16,234 bases of DNA from an uncultured Anaerococcus sp. (GCA_902465755.1 CABQOK010000008.1:1-16234), one strand, 5' to 3'. Counted from the first letter of the stretch, positions 1 to 7,553 are shown. The notes: generated from the letters alone by a model not told the origin. Translations and numbers: made by a program.

Positions 1-372
1 TAAACTTTTCCCCCTAATCCCTGCCACAGCTCTTGATAGATAAGCCATAGGGGTTATTTTGGCGGATTCATTCCTGATAGATTCGACTATGCCGTCCGCT
101 CTTTTTTCTATTACGGCAAGGCTTGCCTCGGGTGTGATGTCTCTTTGGCTAAAGCCTGTGCCTCCGCTGGTAAGTATTAGGGAAATTTCTTCATTAGTAT
201 ATGCTAATAATTTTTCCCTAATGCTTTCGAAATCATCTGCCACTATCTCATATTTTCTAACTTCTAAGCCAAACTTTTCTAGTAATTCTACCAGGGCTTT
301 CCCACTCTTATCCTCATAGATTCCAGAGCTTGCCCTGTCTGAAATCGTAAGCACTCCTGCCGTAAATCTCAC
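1..372 (-). CDS. mogA: MogA/MoaB-family molybdopterin adenylyltransferase (3' end beyond window)
   Basis: This enzyme adenylylates molybdopterin before molybdenum insertion, in the cytoplasm. The visible 124 codons read as one open frame to the window edge, so the C-terminus is missing. Family motifs are plain: an N-terminal TISDRASSGIYEDKSG segment, then SGGTGFSQRDITPEA near the middle (the MoCF domain pterin-binding loop), then LSRAVAGIRGKSL at the edge. The start is a GTG at 372-370 that overlaps the TGA stop of the upstream gene (GTGA); AAGGAGGG lies a few bases before it, inside that gene's last codons. The four-base overlap implies translational coupling as the last visible gene of the molybdenum cofactor operon. 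MogA versus MoaB naming cannot be settled from this fragment. Confidence 0.92.
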   Translation of the reverse strand, partial: MRFTAGVLTISDRASSGIYEDKSGKALVELLEKFGLEVRKYEIVADDFESIREKLLAYTNEEISLILTSGGTGFSQRDITPEASLAVIEKRADGIVESIRNESAKITPMAYLSRAVAGIRGKSL

Positions 373-1343
373 AAGAGCCCTCCTTCCGCCATTTCTAGAA
401 AGTCTTCTCTCTTTAGGTCGACTCCTGCAAAGACCCTAGGGAGGAAGAAATCAAAGCTTGTAATTTTCGAGTGGATACTTGCTCCAGGCACTCCCATAAG
501 ATAGGTCTCACCTAATCTTGCAACCATAAGCATATTTCCTGGCTGCATAGGGATTCCTTGAACTATAACATCTGCCCCAGTTTTCCTAATGGCTCTTGGG
601 GTAATATCATCTGGATCGACACTCATTCCTCCGGTAAATATCACAAGGCCCGCACCTTCCTCTTTAAATTTCTCGAAAGTTCCTACAAGCCTATCTTCAT
701 CATCTGGGAGGAATTCATAGCCTAAAACTTCCGCCTTAAACTCTGCCAGCTTCTCTTCAATGACTGGCCTAAAGGCATCCTTGATCCTTCCATAGTAGAC
801 CTCATCTCCAGTTATGATACATCCTACTTTTAGCTTCTTAAATTCCTTCACTTCAAATATGGGACCTGTTTCGAGAATCTCTTTGGCCTTTTCTACTTGA
901 CCTCTCTCAGTCCAGAGAGGAACGATTCTCGCTCCTACAAGCCTGTCTCCTTGATTAACCTTACTGTAGGATTTCTTGCAAACTATGGTATAATCTCCGA
1001 TTTCGTTGATTTTTCTTAGAAGAGTCCTATCTATGACGAAAAGCCCCTTGACCTTGCTTGTAAGATTGATCTTTCCTTCACTTACATCAGAGGCTTCGAT
1101 ATTTGCCCCAAAGAGAGCCTCGGAAATTTCAGCAATCGCGTCTTCTTCATGGACTTGGTCTTCTTCTAGCTCTCCTACATATATATGGTCCTTGCCAATC
1201 TTTTTTAAGGCTTCGATGTCAGATTCTTCGACTATATGTCCTCTTTTAAACAAGACACCCTTGAATCCATCTTCCATAATCGCTGTAAAGTCGTGGAGGA
1301 GAGGGAGACCCACTGCATCTTCTACTCTAATTTTTTCTATCAT
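369..1343 (-). CDS. MoeA-like molybdopterin-binding protein (short clostridial form)
   Basis: Probable molybdenum cofactor handling protein of 324 residues. Residues about 171-308 form a MoCF/MoeA-type molybdopterin-binding domain, with GCIITGDEVYYGRI at 174-187, FTGGMSVDPDDITP at 236-249 and GIPMQPGN at 263-270, where MoeA proteins have VxxxPGxP-type loops. The N-terminal 150 residues (starting EDAVGLPLLHD) do not look like the full MoeA domains I-II, and the protein is shorter than the roughly 400-residue classical MoeA. It may insert molybdate into adenylylated pterin or act as a cofactor-binding partner. The ATG at 1343 has AAGGA six bases upstream. It overlaps the MOSC gene by 17 bases and mogA by four, so it belongs to the same transcript. 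Confidence 0.83.
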   Translation of the reverse strand: MIEKIRVEDAVGLPLLHDFTAIMEDGFKGVLFKRGHIVEESDIEALKKIGKDHIYVGELEEDQVHEEDAIAEISEALFGANIEASDVSEGKINLTSKVKGLFVIDRTLLRKINEIGDYTIVCKKSYSKVNQGDRLVGARIVPLWTERGQVEKAKEILETGPIFEVKEFKKLKVGCIITGDEVYYGRIKDAFRPVIEEKLAEFKAEVLGYEFLPDDEDRLVGTFEKFKEEGAGLVIFTGGMSVDPDDITPRAIRKTGADVIVQGIPMQPGNMLMVARLGETYLMGVPGASIHSKITSFDFFLPRVFAGVDLKREDFLEMAEGGLL

Positions 1344-1767
1344 AAACTATCCTTATTGCGTCTCTTGGGTAGATTGTGCCTTCCTTCCTTACTATAGCAA
1401 AGATTCCTTCAGTTGGCATTGTACATTCACCCGTTATGTTTCTAATCTCACAACCCTTGTGACATTCTTTTCCGATTTGAGTCACTTCAAGCTCACATTC
1501 TCCAATAATGAGAAGTGTCCCTATAGGAAGGGTATGAAGGCTAATCCCCTCTGTCATTATATTTTCTGCAAAATCTCCTGGCTTTAGACTCGGGATTTTC
1601 TCCTTCATCTTATTTAATGATTCCACCGCCAAGAGGGAGACCTGCCTGTGCCAATTTCCCGCATGGGCATCTCCCACTATTCCATGCTTTTTCTTTAGTT
1701 CTATTTGAGGGACAGGGCTTTTGATCGTTCCCTTTTTCTCGCTTATATTAACCGATATAACTTTCAT
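1327..1767 (-). CDS. MOSC domain protein
   Basis: Small single-domain MOSC protein of 146 residues. MOSC domains are the C-terminal module of Moco sulfurases and are thought to carry sulfur or Moco. Family signatures are HGIVGDAHAGNWHRQVSLL at residues 28-46, GDFAENI at 64-70, and a Cys-rich stretch with C91, C102, C106 and C115, the last in GECTMPTEG; one of these cysteines may carry sulfur. I chose the ATG at 1767 because GGAG lies nine bases upstream; an in-frame GTG at 1782 would add MEITR but has no visible ribosome binding site. The gene starts inside the 3' end of moaC (about 20-base overlap) and ends inside the MoeA-like gene. Stand-alone MOSC proteins in such operons have no fixed biochemical role that I know of. 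Confidence 0.88.
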   Translation of the reverse strand: MKVISVNISEKKGTIKSPVPQIELKKKHGIVGDAHAGNWHRQVSLLAVESLNKMKEKIPSLKPGDFAENIMTEGISLHTLPIGTLLIIGECELEVTQIGKECHKGCEIRNITGECTMPTEGIFAIVRKEGTIYPRDAIRIVYDRKN

Positions 1768-2236
1768 TCTTGTAATCTCCACTCTTGCCGCCAGTCTTTC
1801 TTAAAAGTTTAATCTCGCCAATTTCTATATCCTTCTGGACTGCCTTGCACATATCATAAATCGTAAGAGCAGCCACACTCGCTCCCGTAAGGGCCTCCAT
1901 CTCGACTCCTGTCTTGGCATTAAGCTTAGCTGAAGTTCTAATCTCAATTGTATGAGTCTTATCATCCATGACAAAGTCGATCTCTATAGAAGTTAGATTG
2001 ATGGGATGGCACATGGGAATCATATTGGCAGTGTTTTTGGCAGCCATGATTCCTGCGACCTTGGCCACAGTTAGGACATCTCCCTTTTCAATCTCTGAGT
2101 TTTGTACCATGGTGTAGGTCTTTTCATTTAAGAAGACCTTGGCAGTCGCTATAGCCAACCTATCTGTCGGATCTTTGCCCGATACATCAACCATCCTCGC
2201 TCTTCCATTCTCATCCAAATGACTAAACTTATCCAT
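1748..2236 (-). CDS. moaC: Cyclic pyranopterin monophosphate synthase MoaC
   Basis: MoaC converts the MoaA product (3',8-cyclo-7,8-dihydro-GTP) into cyclic pyranopterin monophosphate. The 162-residue length is normal. Visible landmarks are the N-terminal HLDENGRARMVDVS, AAKNTANMIPMCHPI (K67, H77), TGVEMEALTGAS at 109-120 and YDMCKA at 127-132 (D128, K131). H77, D128 and K131 match known active-site positions of the E. coli enzyme. Its start codon is next to the moaA stop: moaA ends at 2237 and moaC begins at 2236. AGGAGGA within the 3' end of moaA serves as ribosome binding site. The pair moaA-moaC gives the complete first step of cofactor synthesis. Confidence 0.97.
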   Translation of the reverse strand: MDKFSHLDENGRARMVDVSGKDPTDRLAIATAKVFLNEKTYTMVQNSEIEKGDVLTVAKVAGIMAAKNTANMIPMCHPINLTSIEIDFVMDDKTHTIEIRTSAKLNAKTGVEMEALTGASVAALTIYDMCKAVQKDIEIGEIKLLRKTGGKSGDYKNESYIG

Positions 2237-3175
2237 CTATCCTCCTATAGAACTCATTGTTCGTACGCTTTCCGAGCCAAAATCACCTAGCCTGTGACTT
2301 TTGGGCTTGGTGTAAATACTTTCTCTGATTATTTTCTTTTTTTCTTCATGGCTTAGGCCCTTGATAGAAATCTCCTCTCTCGAGTGCAGGCAGGCCTTAA
2401 GCTTCCCATCTGCAGTAAGCCTAATCCTATTACAATCCTTGCAGAACTTGTGGCTTAGGGGCGATATGAGACCGACCCTTCCCTTATGACCTTCTATGGC
2501 AAAGGTCCTCGCCACTCCGTCAAAGCCCAGGTCCTTTTTCCTATATCCATCGAGGATATTGTCGTTCGCCTTGTAATTATTCCTATCAAAGTCAAGGTCC
2601 GCCCCGATTGGCATAAGTTCAATAAATCTAACTTCGATATCTTTATTTTCAGTAAGGGCTAGGAAATCTCCTACTTCCTTATCATTGAAGCCCTTGATTA
2701 GTACTACGTTGATTTTCACCTTAAAGTCAAGTTCGATTGCCTTGAATATGGCTCTTTTTACCTCTACTAATTTGTCGGCTCCAGTTATAAGCTTAAACTT
2801 CTCCCTATCTAGGGTATCCAGACTAAAGTTAATCCTAGAAATCCCATATTCCTTAAGAAGGTCAAGCTTATCATAAACCATAGACCCGTTTGTCGTTATG
2901 GCCAAGTCCTCTATCTCTGGGATTTGATCTAGGCTTTTTATAAGATCCATAACTCCTCGCCTTGCGAAAGGCTCGCCTCCAGTAAGTCTGATCTTTCTAA
3001 TACCAAGACCTGCCATGATCTGGGCTGTTTCTACTATCTCCTCGAAAGTTAGGATGTCCTCGTGACGGAGAAGCTTAATTCCATCTTCTCCCATGCAATA
3101 TTTGCACCTGAAATTACACCTATCGGTGACAGATATCCTAAGATATGAAATTTCTCTTCCAAATTGATCTTTCAT
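2237..3175 (-). CDS. moaA: GTP 3',8-cyclase MoaA (radical SAM)
   Basis: MoaA is the radical SAM enzyme that cyclises GTP in the first step of molybdenum cofactor synthesis. The N-terminal SAM cluster motif CNFRCKYC gives C20, C24 and C27. The second, substrate-binding 4Fe-4S cluster is given by C245, C248 and C262 (KFCKDCNRIRLT then KACLH). LTGGEPF, the SAM-binding GGE motif, is present, and the protein ends in the diagnostic Gly-Gly (311-312). Total length is 312 residues. I chose the ATG at 3175, seven bases after GAGG. An ATG at 3181 would add two residues and overlap the modC stop as ATGA, but it is almost touching the ribosome binding site. Overlap with modC couples import to synthesis. 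Confidence 0.97.
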   Translation of the reverse strand: MKDQFGREISYLRISVTDRCNFRCKYCMGEDGIKLLRHEDILTFEEIVETAQIMAGLGIRKIRLTGGEPFARRGVMDLIKSLDQIPEIEDLAITTNGSMVYDKLDLLKEYGISRINFSLDTLDREKFKLITGADKLVEVKRAIFKAIELDFKVKINVVLIKGFNDKEVGDFLALTENKDIEVRFIELMPIGADLDFDRNNYKANDNILDGYRKKDLGFDGVARTFAIEGHKGRVGLISPLSHKFCKDCNRIRLTADGKLKACLHSREEISIKGLSHEEKKKIIRESIYTKPKSHRLGDFGSESVRTMSSIGG

Positions 3176-3177
3176 AA

Positions 3178-4200
3178 TCATTCCTCTTTCAAAAACAATA
3201 GCTTGCGGCTATCTATAGTAAAATACTTTAGCCCATCGTGAAACTCTTTATACTCTTCCTTATCTATTTCAATCCTCAAATCATCATACTTTTTATCATC
3301 CTGATTTAAAATTACAAGGAAGGAGTCGATATTTTCTATTAGATGAAAATCTTCGATTTTGATAAAATCATCATTCAAGGCCCTATCACTTAAAATTATA
3401 TCCCCACTCCTTAGGGCACAAATCTTTCCATCAGCCTTAATCTCACCCTTAAGTCTAATCCCCCAAGACTTAAGAAATATCTCGTCTTTATCTATTTCAA
3501 AATCAGAGAAATTATTTATACCAATAAGCTTAGCCTCAGTGAGAGTAGTGGGACTTTCGAAGAAGTCTTTCGTTTCCTTTAGGTCTCCACTTTTTCCGTT
3601 GCTAATACTTATTATCTTATCGCTCATCCTATAGACTTCGTCCTTGTTATGGCTTACCAGAATCGTCTTAAGCTCATATTTTCTTATAATATTTAAGACT
3701 TCTGTCTCGATTGAATTTTTGAGAAACTCATCAAGGGCTGAGAAGGGTTCATCTAGAAGTAAGATATCTGGCTTGTTTACAAGAATCCTACAAAGAGCTG
3801 TCCTCTGCCTTTCTCCTCCAGAAATATGGGCCGGAAGCTTATCCTTGATATGGAAGATATGCATCTCTTTTAGCTTGTCTGTGATATTGGCCTTTTCTCT
3901 AAGACCTGCCCTCACATTTTCTTCTACAGTAAAGTTCGGGAAAAGCGCGTAGTCCTGGAAGAGATAGCCCACTTTCCTGTCCTGGGGTCTTAGATTGATT
4001 TTCTTTTCTGAATCAAAGAGAGTCCTCCCATTTAGGATAATCTTACCAGAATCAGGCTTAATAAGTCCTGCTATGGCCTTAAGGGTTAGGCTCTTACCCG
4101 ACCCGCTTGCTCCAAGAAATCCCAGACTCTCATTTTCCATCTCAAAATCCACGTCGAGCTTGAAATTCTTGAAGTTCTTTTTTATCTTACACACTAGCAT
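3178..4200 (-). CDS. modC: Molybdate ABC transporter ATP-binding protein ModC
   Basis: ATPase subunit of the molybdate importer, on the cytoplasmic face. Motifs in order: Walker A GASGSGKS (30-37), Q-loop Q82, signature ISGGERQR (126-133; consensus LSGGQ, here ISGGE), Walker B ILLLDE (146-151), D-loop SALD and switch histidine H184 (VSHNKDE). The C-terminal 120 residues are lysine/aspartate-rich and only loosely resemble the TOBE (molybdate-sensing) domain of E. coli ModC, so molybdate feedback through it is uncertain. The ATG at 4200 is preferred because AAGGAG sits seven bases upstream; an upstream in-frame start at 4221 lacks one. It overlaps modB by 14 bases and moaA by a few, which supports one polycistronic transcript. 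Confidence 0.95.
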   Translation of the reverse strand: MLVCKIKKNFKNFKLDVDFEMENESLGFLGASGSGKSLTLKAIAGLIKPDSGKIILNGRTLFDSEKKINLRPQDRKVGYLFQDYALFPNFTVEENVRAGLREKANITDKLKEMHIFHIKDKLPAHISGGERQRTALCRILVNKPDILLLDEPFSALDEFLKNSIETEVLNIIRKYELKTILVSHNKDEVYRMSDKIISISNGKSGDLKETKDFFESPTTLTEAKLIGINNFSDFEIDKDEIFLKSWGIRLKGEIKADGKICALRSGDIILSDRALNDDFIKIEDFHLIENIDSFLVILNQDDKKYDDLRIEIDKEEYKEFHDGLKYFTIDSRKLLFLKEE

Positions 4201-4855
4201 AATTCTTCTCCTTACTTTCAAGAAGGTTAAGTGCTAACAAAACTACAAAGGAAATGGCAAGGTTGATGAGGACCCATTTGTAGGCAAGGCTGTCCTGGCC
4301 GATCCTCCATAGCTGATAGACCGTAGTTGAAATAGTGGCAGTCTTGTTGGGAATGAATCCCGAAACCATGCTAGTCGCTCCATATTCTCCCAAGGCCCTA
4401 GCAAAGGAAAGGATAAGGCCTGCGAGAATCTCCTTCTTGCAAGAGGGAAGGACTATCCTCCAAAATATCCAAGTATTGGACTTACCCAGAGTCTGGGCGG
4501 CATATTTTAGATTCATATCAAAAGATTCAAAAGCCCCCCTGCTCGTCCTATACATCAAGGGAAAAGTTACGATAATAGTCGCAAAAACCGCCGAATACCA
4601 TCTCATAACTAGGCTGATACCCTTCCTTGCGAAAAACTCTCCTAGGTAATTGTTAGGACCCAGACTTTTAAGTAAGAAAAATCCAACAACCGTTGGAGGA
4701 AGGACCAAGGGTAGGGTTAATATTACATCCAAGAATCCCTTGACCGTTGGATTTAGCTTTCTTACTTGATAAGCCAAAAATATCCCTAGGAAAAATGTGA
4801 AAAAACAAGAAATTAAAGCAATTCTAACAGAATTATATAAGGGAAATAGATTCAT
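4187..4855 (-). CDS. modB: Molybdate ABC transporter permease ModB
   Basis: Membrane subunit of the molybdate importer, 222 residues, the usual ModB size. Hydrophobic segments lie at about 7-29, 43-65, 86-103, 139-158 and 191-213. The cytoplasmic EAA-type coupling loop is at about 118-137 (YAAQTLGKSNTWIFWRIVLP), which would dock on ModC, followed by ALGEYGATSMVSGFIP at 154-169, the conserved ModB segment. I chose the ATG at 4855, seven bases after the modA stop, because the protein then begins directly before the first membrane helix. Further upstream in-frame starts (to 4894) lie within modA and add no plausible sequence. There is no strong ribosome binding site before 4855, so translation is probably coupled to modA. 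Confidence 0.94.
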   Translation of the reverse strand: MNLFPLYNSVRIALISCFFTFFLGIFLAYQVRKLNPTVKGFLDVILTLPLVLPPTVVGFFLLKSLGPNNYLGEFFARKGISLVMRWYSAVFATIIVTFPLMYRTSRGAFESFDMNLKYAAQTLGKSNTWIFWRIVLPSCKKEILAGLILSFARALGEYGATSMVSGFIPNKTATISTTVYQLWRIGQDSLAYKWVLINLAISFVVLLALNLLESKEKNYASV

Positions 4856-4862
4856 AGCTAAT

Positions 4863-5705
4863 CTAACTTGCTGGCTTAAAACCATATTTGGCAAAGACTT
4901 CCCTTGCCCTATCGCTCTTTAGAAATTCCAAGAACTTCTCGCTAGCTTCCCTATTAGGAGAATTCTCGATAAGGGCTGCTGGATATATTACCTTCTTATC
5001 AAGCATATCAGGATTTGCAATAGCTACGATTTTTAGACCTGCCGCCTTAGCATCTGTCGAATAAATAATTCCGCAATCAACAGCTCCTTCCGTAAGCCAA
5101 GAAGTAACTTCCTTGACATTTGACCCGAAGCTAATCTTATCTTGAATCATTTCCCAAATCCCCATATTCTTTAGTAAAGATTCAGAATATTGGCCAACAG
5201 GAACATCGGCATTGCCCAGGGCGATTGTCTCAACAACGTCTTTTTTAATATCATCAAATGATCTGATATCCTTATTAGAATCTTCCTTTACTGCAAGAGT
5301 AACTTCGTTTTCTAGGAGGTCAAATCTTGTATTAGGGTCGATTGTAATCTTGCTGGCTTTAGACGCCCTATTTGGATCAAGCTCATCCATTTGCTTTTTA
5401 GCAGCAGAAATAAATACATCACAGGCCGCTCCCTCGGCAATTTGTGTCTTGAGGGTCCCTGAGGAATCGAAGTTAAAGACGAGATTAATTCCTGGATTTT
5501 CCTCTTCGAAAACTGCCTTTAATTCTTTTAGGGACTCGGTCATGGAAGCTGCCGCAAAGACATTGAGGTCGGTCTTGGCGTTAGTTTTATTATATGTAGG
5601 ATTTTCTGCCCTTGTAATATCTTTCCCCTTATCTTCCTTAGCTGTGCAAGCTACAAGCGTTAGGACAAAGAGCAAGGACAGAAGGATTCCTCTTATTTTT
5701 TTCAT
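4863..5705 (-). CDS. modA: Molybdate-binding lipoprotein ModA
   Basis: Extracellular substrate-binding protein of the molybdate importer, anchored as a lipoprotein. It has a signal peptide (MKKIRGILLSLLFVLTLVAC) with lipobox LVAC and C20 as the lipidated residue, then a polar linker to about 45. The mature domain starts at TDLNVFAAASMTESL, with S54 and S82 (FDSSGTLKTQIAEGA) at positions typical of oxyanion-binding serines. DVPVGQYSESLL and EGAVDCGIIYSTDA are further ModA hallmarks. Length is 280 residues. The ATG at 5705 is preceded by AAGGAG at normal spacing. As first gene of the operon it follows a promoter with a TATAAT -10 and an imperfect palindrome near the predicted transcription start. 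Confidence 0.95.
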   Translation of the reverse strand: MKKIRGILLSLLFVLTLVACTAKEDKGKDITRAENPTYNKTNAKTDLNVFAAASMTESLKELKAVFEEENPGINLVFNFDSSGTLKTQIAEGAACDVFISAAKKQMDELDPNRASKASKITIDPNTRFDLLENEVTLAVKEDSNKDIRSFDDIKKDVVETIALGNADVPVGQYSESLLKNMGIWEMIQDKISFGSNVKEVTSWLTEGAVDCGIIYSTDAKAAGLKIVAIANPDMLDKKVIYPAALIENSPNREASEKFLEFLKSDRAREVFAKYGFKPAS

Positions 5706-5727
5706 AGTTTTCTCCTTTAAGCAATGT

Positions 5728-5751
5728 CGAATAGTTTACGTCGACTACTCG
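5728..5751. promoter_or_regulatory. Imperfect palindrome at the modA transcription start (possible operator)
   Basis: Arms CGAaTAGT and ACTAcTCG are separated by eight bases (TTACGTCG), giving seven of eight paired positions. The element begins at the predicted +1 of the modA promoter and ends before the ribosome binding site, a usual place for a repressor operator or an RNA stem. A ModE-type or other molybdate-responsive repressor is a guess; the bases are unlike the E. coli ModE site I remember. Confidence 0.4.
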
Positions 5752-5756
5752 GTCAT

Positions 5757-5785
5757 ATTATATCACATTTATTGCTATATAGGAA
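5757..5785 (-). promoter_or_regulatory. Promoter of the modA-mogA operon
   Basis: On the minus strand, a perfect TATAAT (5757-5762) lies about 50 bases before the modA start, preceded by a TG two bases upstream (TGTGATATAAT). Seventeen bases further upstream is TTCCTA (5780-5785), a weak -35. The predicted start point is near 5750. The extended -10 may make up for the poor -35. Confidence 0.6.
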
Positions 5786-5846
5786 CTTCTCTGTTTATTT
5801 TTGGGGAAAATTCGAGTATACTATTATTTATTGAAAAGGAGTTAAT

Positions 5847-6857
5847 ATGAGTAAGTTAGTTATACCAGAAAATTACAAAAGCAATGAAGATTTATATAGA
5901 ACCCAACTATTGATTAAGGAAATAAAAGACTATTTCCAAATCAACCTAGCCAACAACCTAAACCTTAAGCGTGTATCTGCTCCCCTATTCGTTTCAGAAA
6001 CATCAGGTCTTAACGATAATCTAAACGGAGTAGAAAAACCTGTAACCTTCGACCTTCCAGAAGCCCACAACGCTGAGATGGAAATCGTCCACTCCCTAGC
6101 CAAATGGAAGAGATACGCCCTAGAAGAATACAACTTCAAAACTCACGAGGGCCTTTACACAGACATGAACGCCATAAGACGCTGCGAAGAACCAGACAAC
6201 ACCCACTCCTTCTACGTCGACCAATGGGACTGGGAGCTAATCATGGATGAAGAAGACAGAAACGTAGATTATCTCAAACAAATCGTAGAAACGATCTACA
6301 GGACTATGAAGTCCCTAGACGAATACCTCTGCACTCTCATCCCAACTAGAAAGAAGCTCCTAAAAGATCAAATAAGATTTATGACAAGCGAAGAGCTCCT
6401 CCAAAAATACCCAGGTAAGAACGATAAGGAAAGAGAAAGACTAGCAGTCAAAGAATACGGCGCAGTTTTCCTAATGCAAATCGGAAAAGTCCTCTCAAAC
6501 GGAGAAAAACACGACCTCCGTGCCCCAGACTACGACGATTGGGAACTAAACGGAGACATCCTTGTATATAACCCAGTCCTAGACGATGTCCTAGAACTTT
6601 CATCCATGGGCATCAGGGTCAACCCAGAAAGACTAAATGAACAACTAAAACAAACAGATAACCTAGACAGACTAAAATTCGACTACCACAGGATGCTTAT
6701 AGACGGCAAACTCCCACAAACCATAGGTGGAGGAATCGGCCAATCAAGACTATGTATGTTCTTCCTCCAAAAAGCCCATATAGGAGAAGTCCAAGTATCC
6801 TACTGGCCAGACGAGCAAAGAAAAGCCCTAGCCAACAAGGGGATCAAATTATTATAG
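5847..6857 (+). CDS. asnA: Aspartate-ammonia ligase (asparagine synthetase A)
   Basis: Makes asparagine from aspartate, ammonia and ATP in the cytoplasm, through an aspartyl-AMP intermediate. AsnA is related to class II aminoacyl-tRNA synthetases. At 336 residues it is the usual length, and nearly every family block is seen: SGLNDNLNGVEKPV (53-66), VHSLAKWKRYAL (81-92), EGLYTDMNAIRR (101-112), VDQWDWE (124-130), HDLRAPDYDDWELNGDILVYNP, ELSSMGIRV and GGGIGQSRLCMFFL (294-307). AAAGGAG lies five bases before the ATG. It is a single-gene unit, divergent from modA and closed by its own terminator. Many codons end in C (GCC, CTC, ATC, AAC), in sharp contrast with the AT-rich genes to the right, so it marks the last core-like gene before the accessory region. 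Confidence 0.98.
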   Translation: MSKLVIPENYKSNEDLYRTQLLIKEIKDYFQINLANNLNLKRVSAPLFVSETSGLNDNLNGVEKPVTFDLPEAHNAEMEIVHSLAKWKRYALEEYNFKTHEGLYTDMNAIRRCEEPDNTHSFYVDQWDWELIMDEEDRNVDYLKQIVETIYRTMKSLDEYLCTLIPTRKKLLKDQIRFMTSEELLQKYPGKNDKERERLAVKEYGAVFLMQIGKVLSNGEKHDLRAPDYDDWELNGDILVYNPVLDDVLELSSMGIRVNPERLNEQLKQTDNLDRLKFDYHRMLIDGKLPQTIGGGIGQSRLCMFFLQKAHIGEVQVSYWPDEQRKALANKGIKLL

Positions 6858-6863
6858 AAAAAT

Positions 6864-6902
6864 AAAGCGGACCTAATGCTATAAACCCTGGTCCACTTTT
6901 TC
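6864..6902 (+). terminator. Rho-independent terminator of asnA
   Basis: AAAGcGGACC and GGTCCaCTTT form a ten-pair stem with one C/A mismatch around a 16-base loop, followed by TTTTTC. It begins seven bases after the asnA stop. Confidence 0.85.
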
Positions 6903-6955
6903 TTTGGGAAAATTTAAGATTCTAAAATATAATATATAACCCTAACAAAGAAAAC

Positions 6956-7222
6956 TTATCTAAGCAAATCTCCAAATAACCGAGACTTCTCCACATGGTC
7001 GAAGTAAGGGAAACTGGTGCTTATCATAATGGCAAGTAAAACATCCACTCTTATATCCAATGGATCTGTCCATAATGAATAAAGTGAATTGATGGCAGAG
7101 TGCCGGACAGGCTGTCCCTCGAACCCGAAAACTGACACCAAAGGTGGCATCTCGAGCTTGTCGAGAGATCTATTAAATTTACCTACCGTCGAGCGGAGCG
7201 AAGCGTAGTCTAGAGATCTCAT
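6956..7222. repeat. Hairpin-rich noncoding intergenic repeat (degraded)
   Basis: No convincing gene lies here. The stretch contains a 13-bp palindrome GGACAGgCTGTCC (7105-7117), a tight hairpin TCTCGAgcttgTCGAGA (7150-7166), and a segment at 7187-7220 built of GAGCGGAGCGAAGCG units bounded by AGAGATCT words. The minus strand is open for 88 codons, but the translation (SLDYASLRSTVG...) has the look of the spurious proteins predicted from dispersed, palindrome-laden intergenic repeats in Firmicutes. There is no ribosome binding site at its first ATG. From 7223 to 7315 only AT-rich spacer is seen. Confidence 0.45.
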
Positions 7223-7315
7223 AATTAAAAATCACACTTCTATAACTACAAGCATCCGGAATAAAAGAATGAAAATTACTTAAGACAATAATATTATGAA
7301 AATTATCCAATAATT

Positions 7316-7353
7316 TTGTATAAAAGAAAAAACTATATATAATAAAGTATAAT
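7316..7353 (+). promoter_or_regulatory. Promoter region of toxin module 1
   Basis: TATAAT at 7348-7353 aligns exactly with TATAAC at 7761-7766 in module 2 (both 51 bases before the start codon), so it is the favoured -10. A second possibility is TTGTAT (7316-7321), 16 bases, TATAAT (7338-7343). Both give a leader of about 40-50 bases. Confidence 0.5.
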
Positions 7354-7366
7354 ACACATGTTATCA

Positions 7367-7394
7367 TCACTTCCAATAGCATGGAAGGAGGTGA
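7367..7394 (+). promoter_or_regulatory. Stem hiding the ribosome binding site of peptide 1
   Basis: TCACTTC (7367-7373) pairs with GAGGTGA (7388-7394), seven pairs with one G-U, around a 14-base loop. The second arm contains most of the AAGGAGG ribosome binding site (7385-7391). Stem sequence and loop length are identical in module 2, while the loop bases differ. Leaders that mask initiation are typical of type I toxin mRNAs. Confidence 0.55.
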
Positions 7395-7398
7395 GATC

Positions 7399-7545
7399 GT
7401 GCGAGAAATTCTAGAATTTATATCAGATGTCACAGCAAGTATTGTTGGTTACTTTATTTGCAAATGGTTAGACAAGACAAGCCCGTCTGGCCATCGGAAG
7501 ATCCTCCACAGAGTGGTCAAGCGGAGCTTGATACGAAGATCATAA
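7399..7545 (+). CDS. Small hydrophobic peptide 1, putative type I toxin (48 aa)
   Basis: The GTG at 7399 has a perfect AAGGAGG seven bases upstream; this decides the start. The peptide begins MREILEFISDVTASIVGYF and continues ICKWLDK: a short amphipathic or membrane-spanning stretch (about 4-24) ending in CKWLD. Small Firmicute peptides with a hydrophobic stretch followed by a WLD/WLx motif and charged tail include Fst-type type I toxins; that likeness is from memory and moderate. Unlike most such toxins it carries a 23-residue, very basic tail (SGHRKILHRVVKRSLIRRS) and ends in a different frame from the conserved AACTAG seen in module 2. Terminator and convergent antisense RNA lie directly downstream. 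Membrane damage on over-production is the expected activity if the assignment is right. Confidence 0.6.
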   Translation: MREILEFISDVTASIVGYFICKWLDKTSPSGHRKILHRVVKRSLIRRS

Positions 7546-7553
7546 CTAGCACG

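Noticed and set aside
1006..1587. Plus-strand frame of 193 codons opposite the MoeA-like and MOSC genes
   Set aside because: Lies antisense to two well-supported genes; composition is Ser/Phe/Leu-heavy as expected for a shadow frame, and it has no family likeness.
5212..5850. Plus-strand frame of 212 codons opposite modA
   Set aside because: Shadow of modA; its end overlaps the real asnA start and it has no plausible ribosome binding site.
6956..7222. Minus-strand 88-codon frame (SLDYASLRSTVG...)
   Set aside because: Built from palindromic repeat words, no ribosome binding site, and resembles spurious proteins from intergenic repeats.
7179..7433. Minus-strand 84-codon frame across toxin module 1
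   Set aside because: Runs antisense through the promoter, leader and start of peptide 1, which have far better signals.
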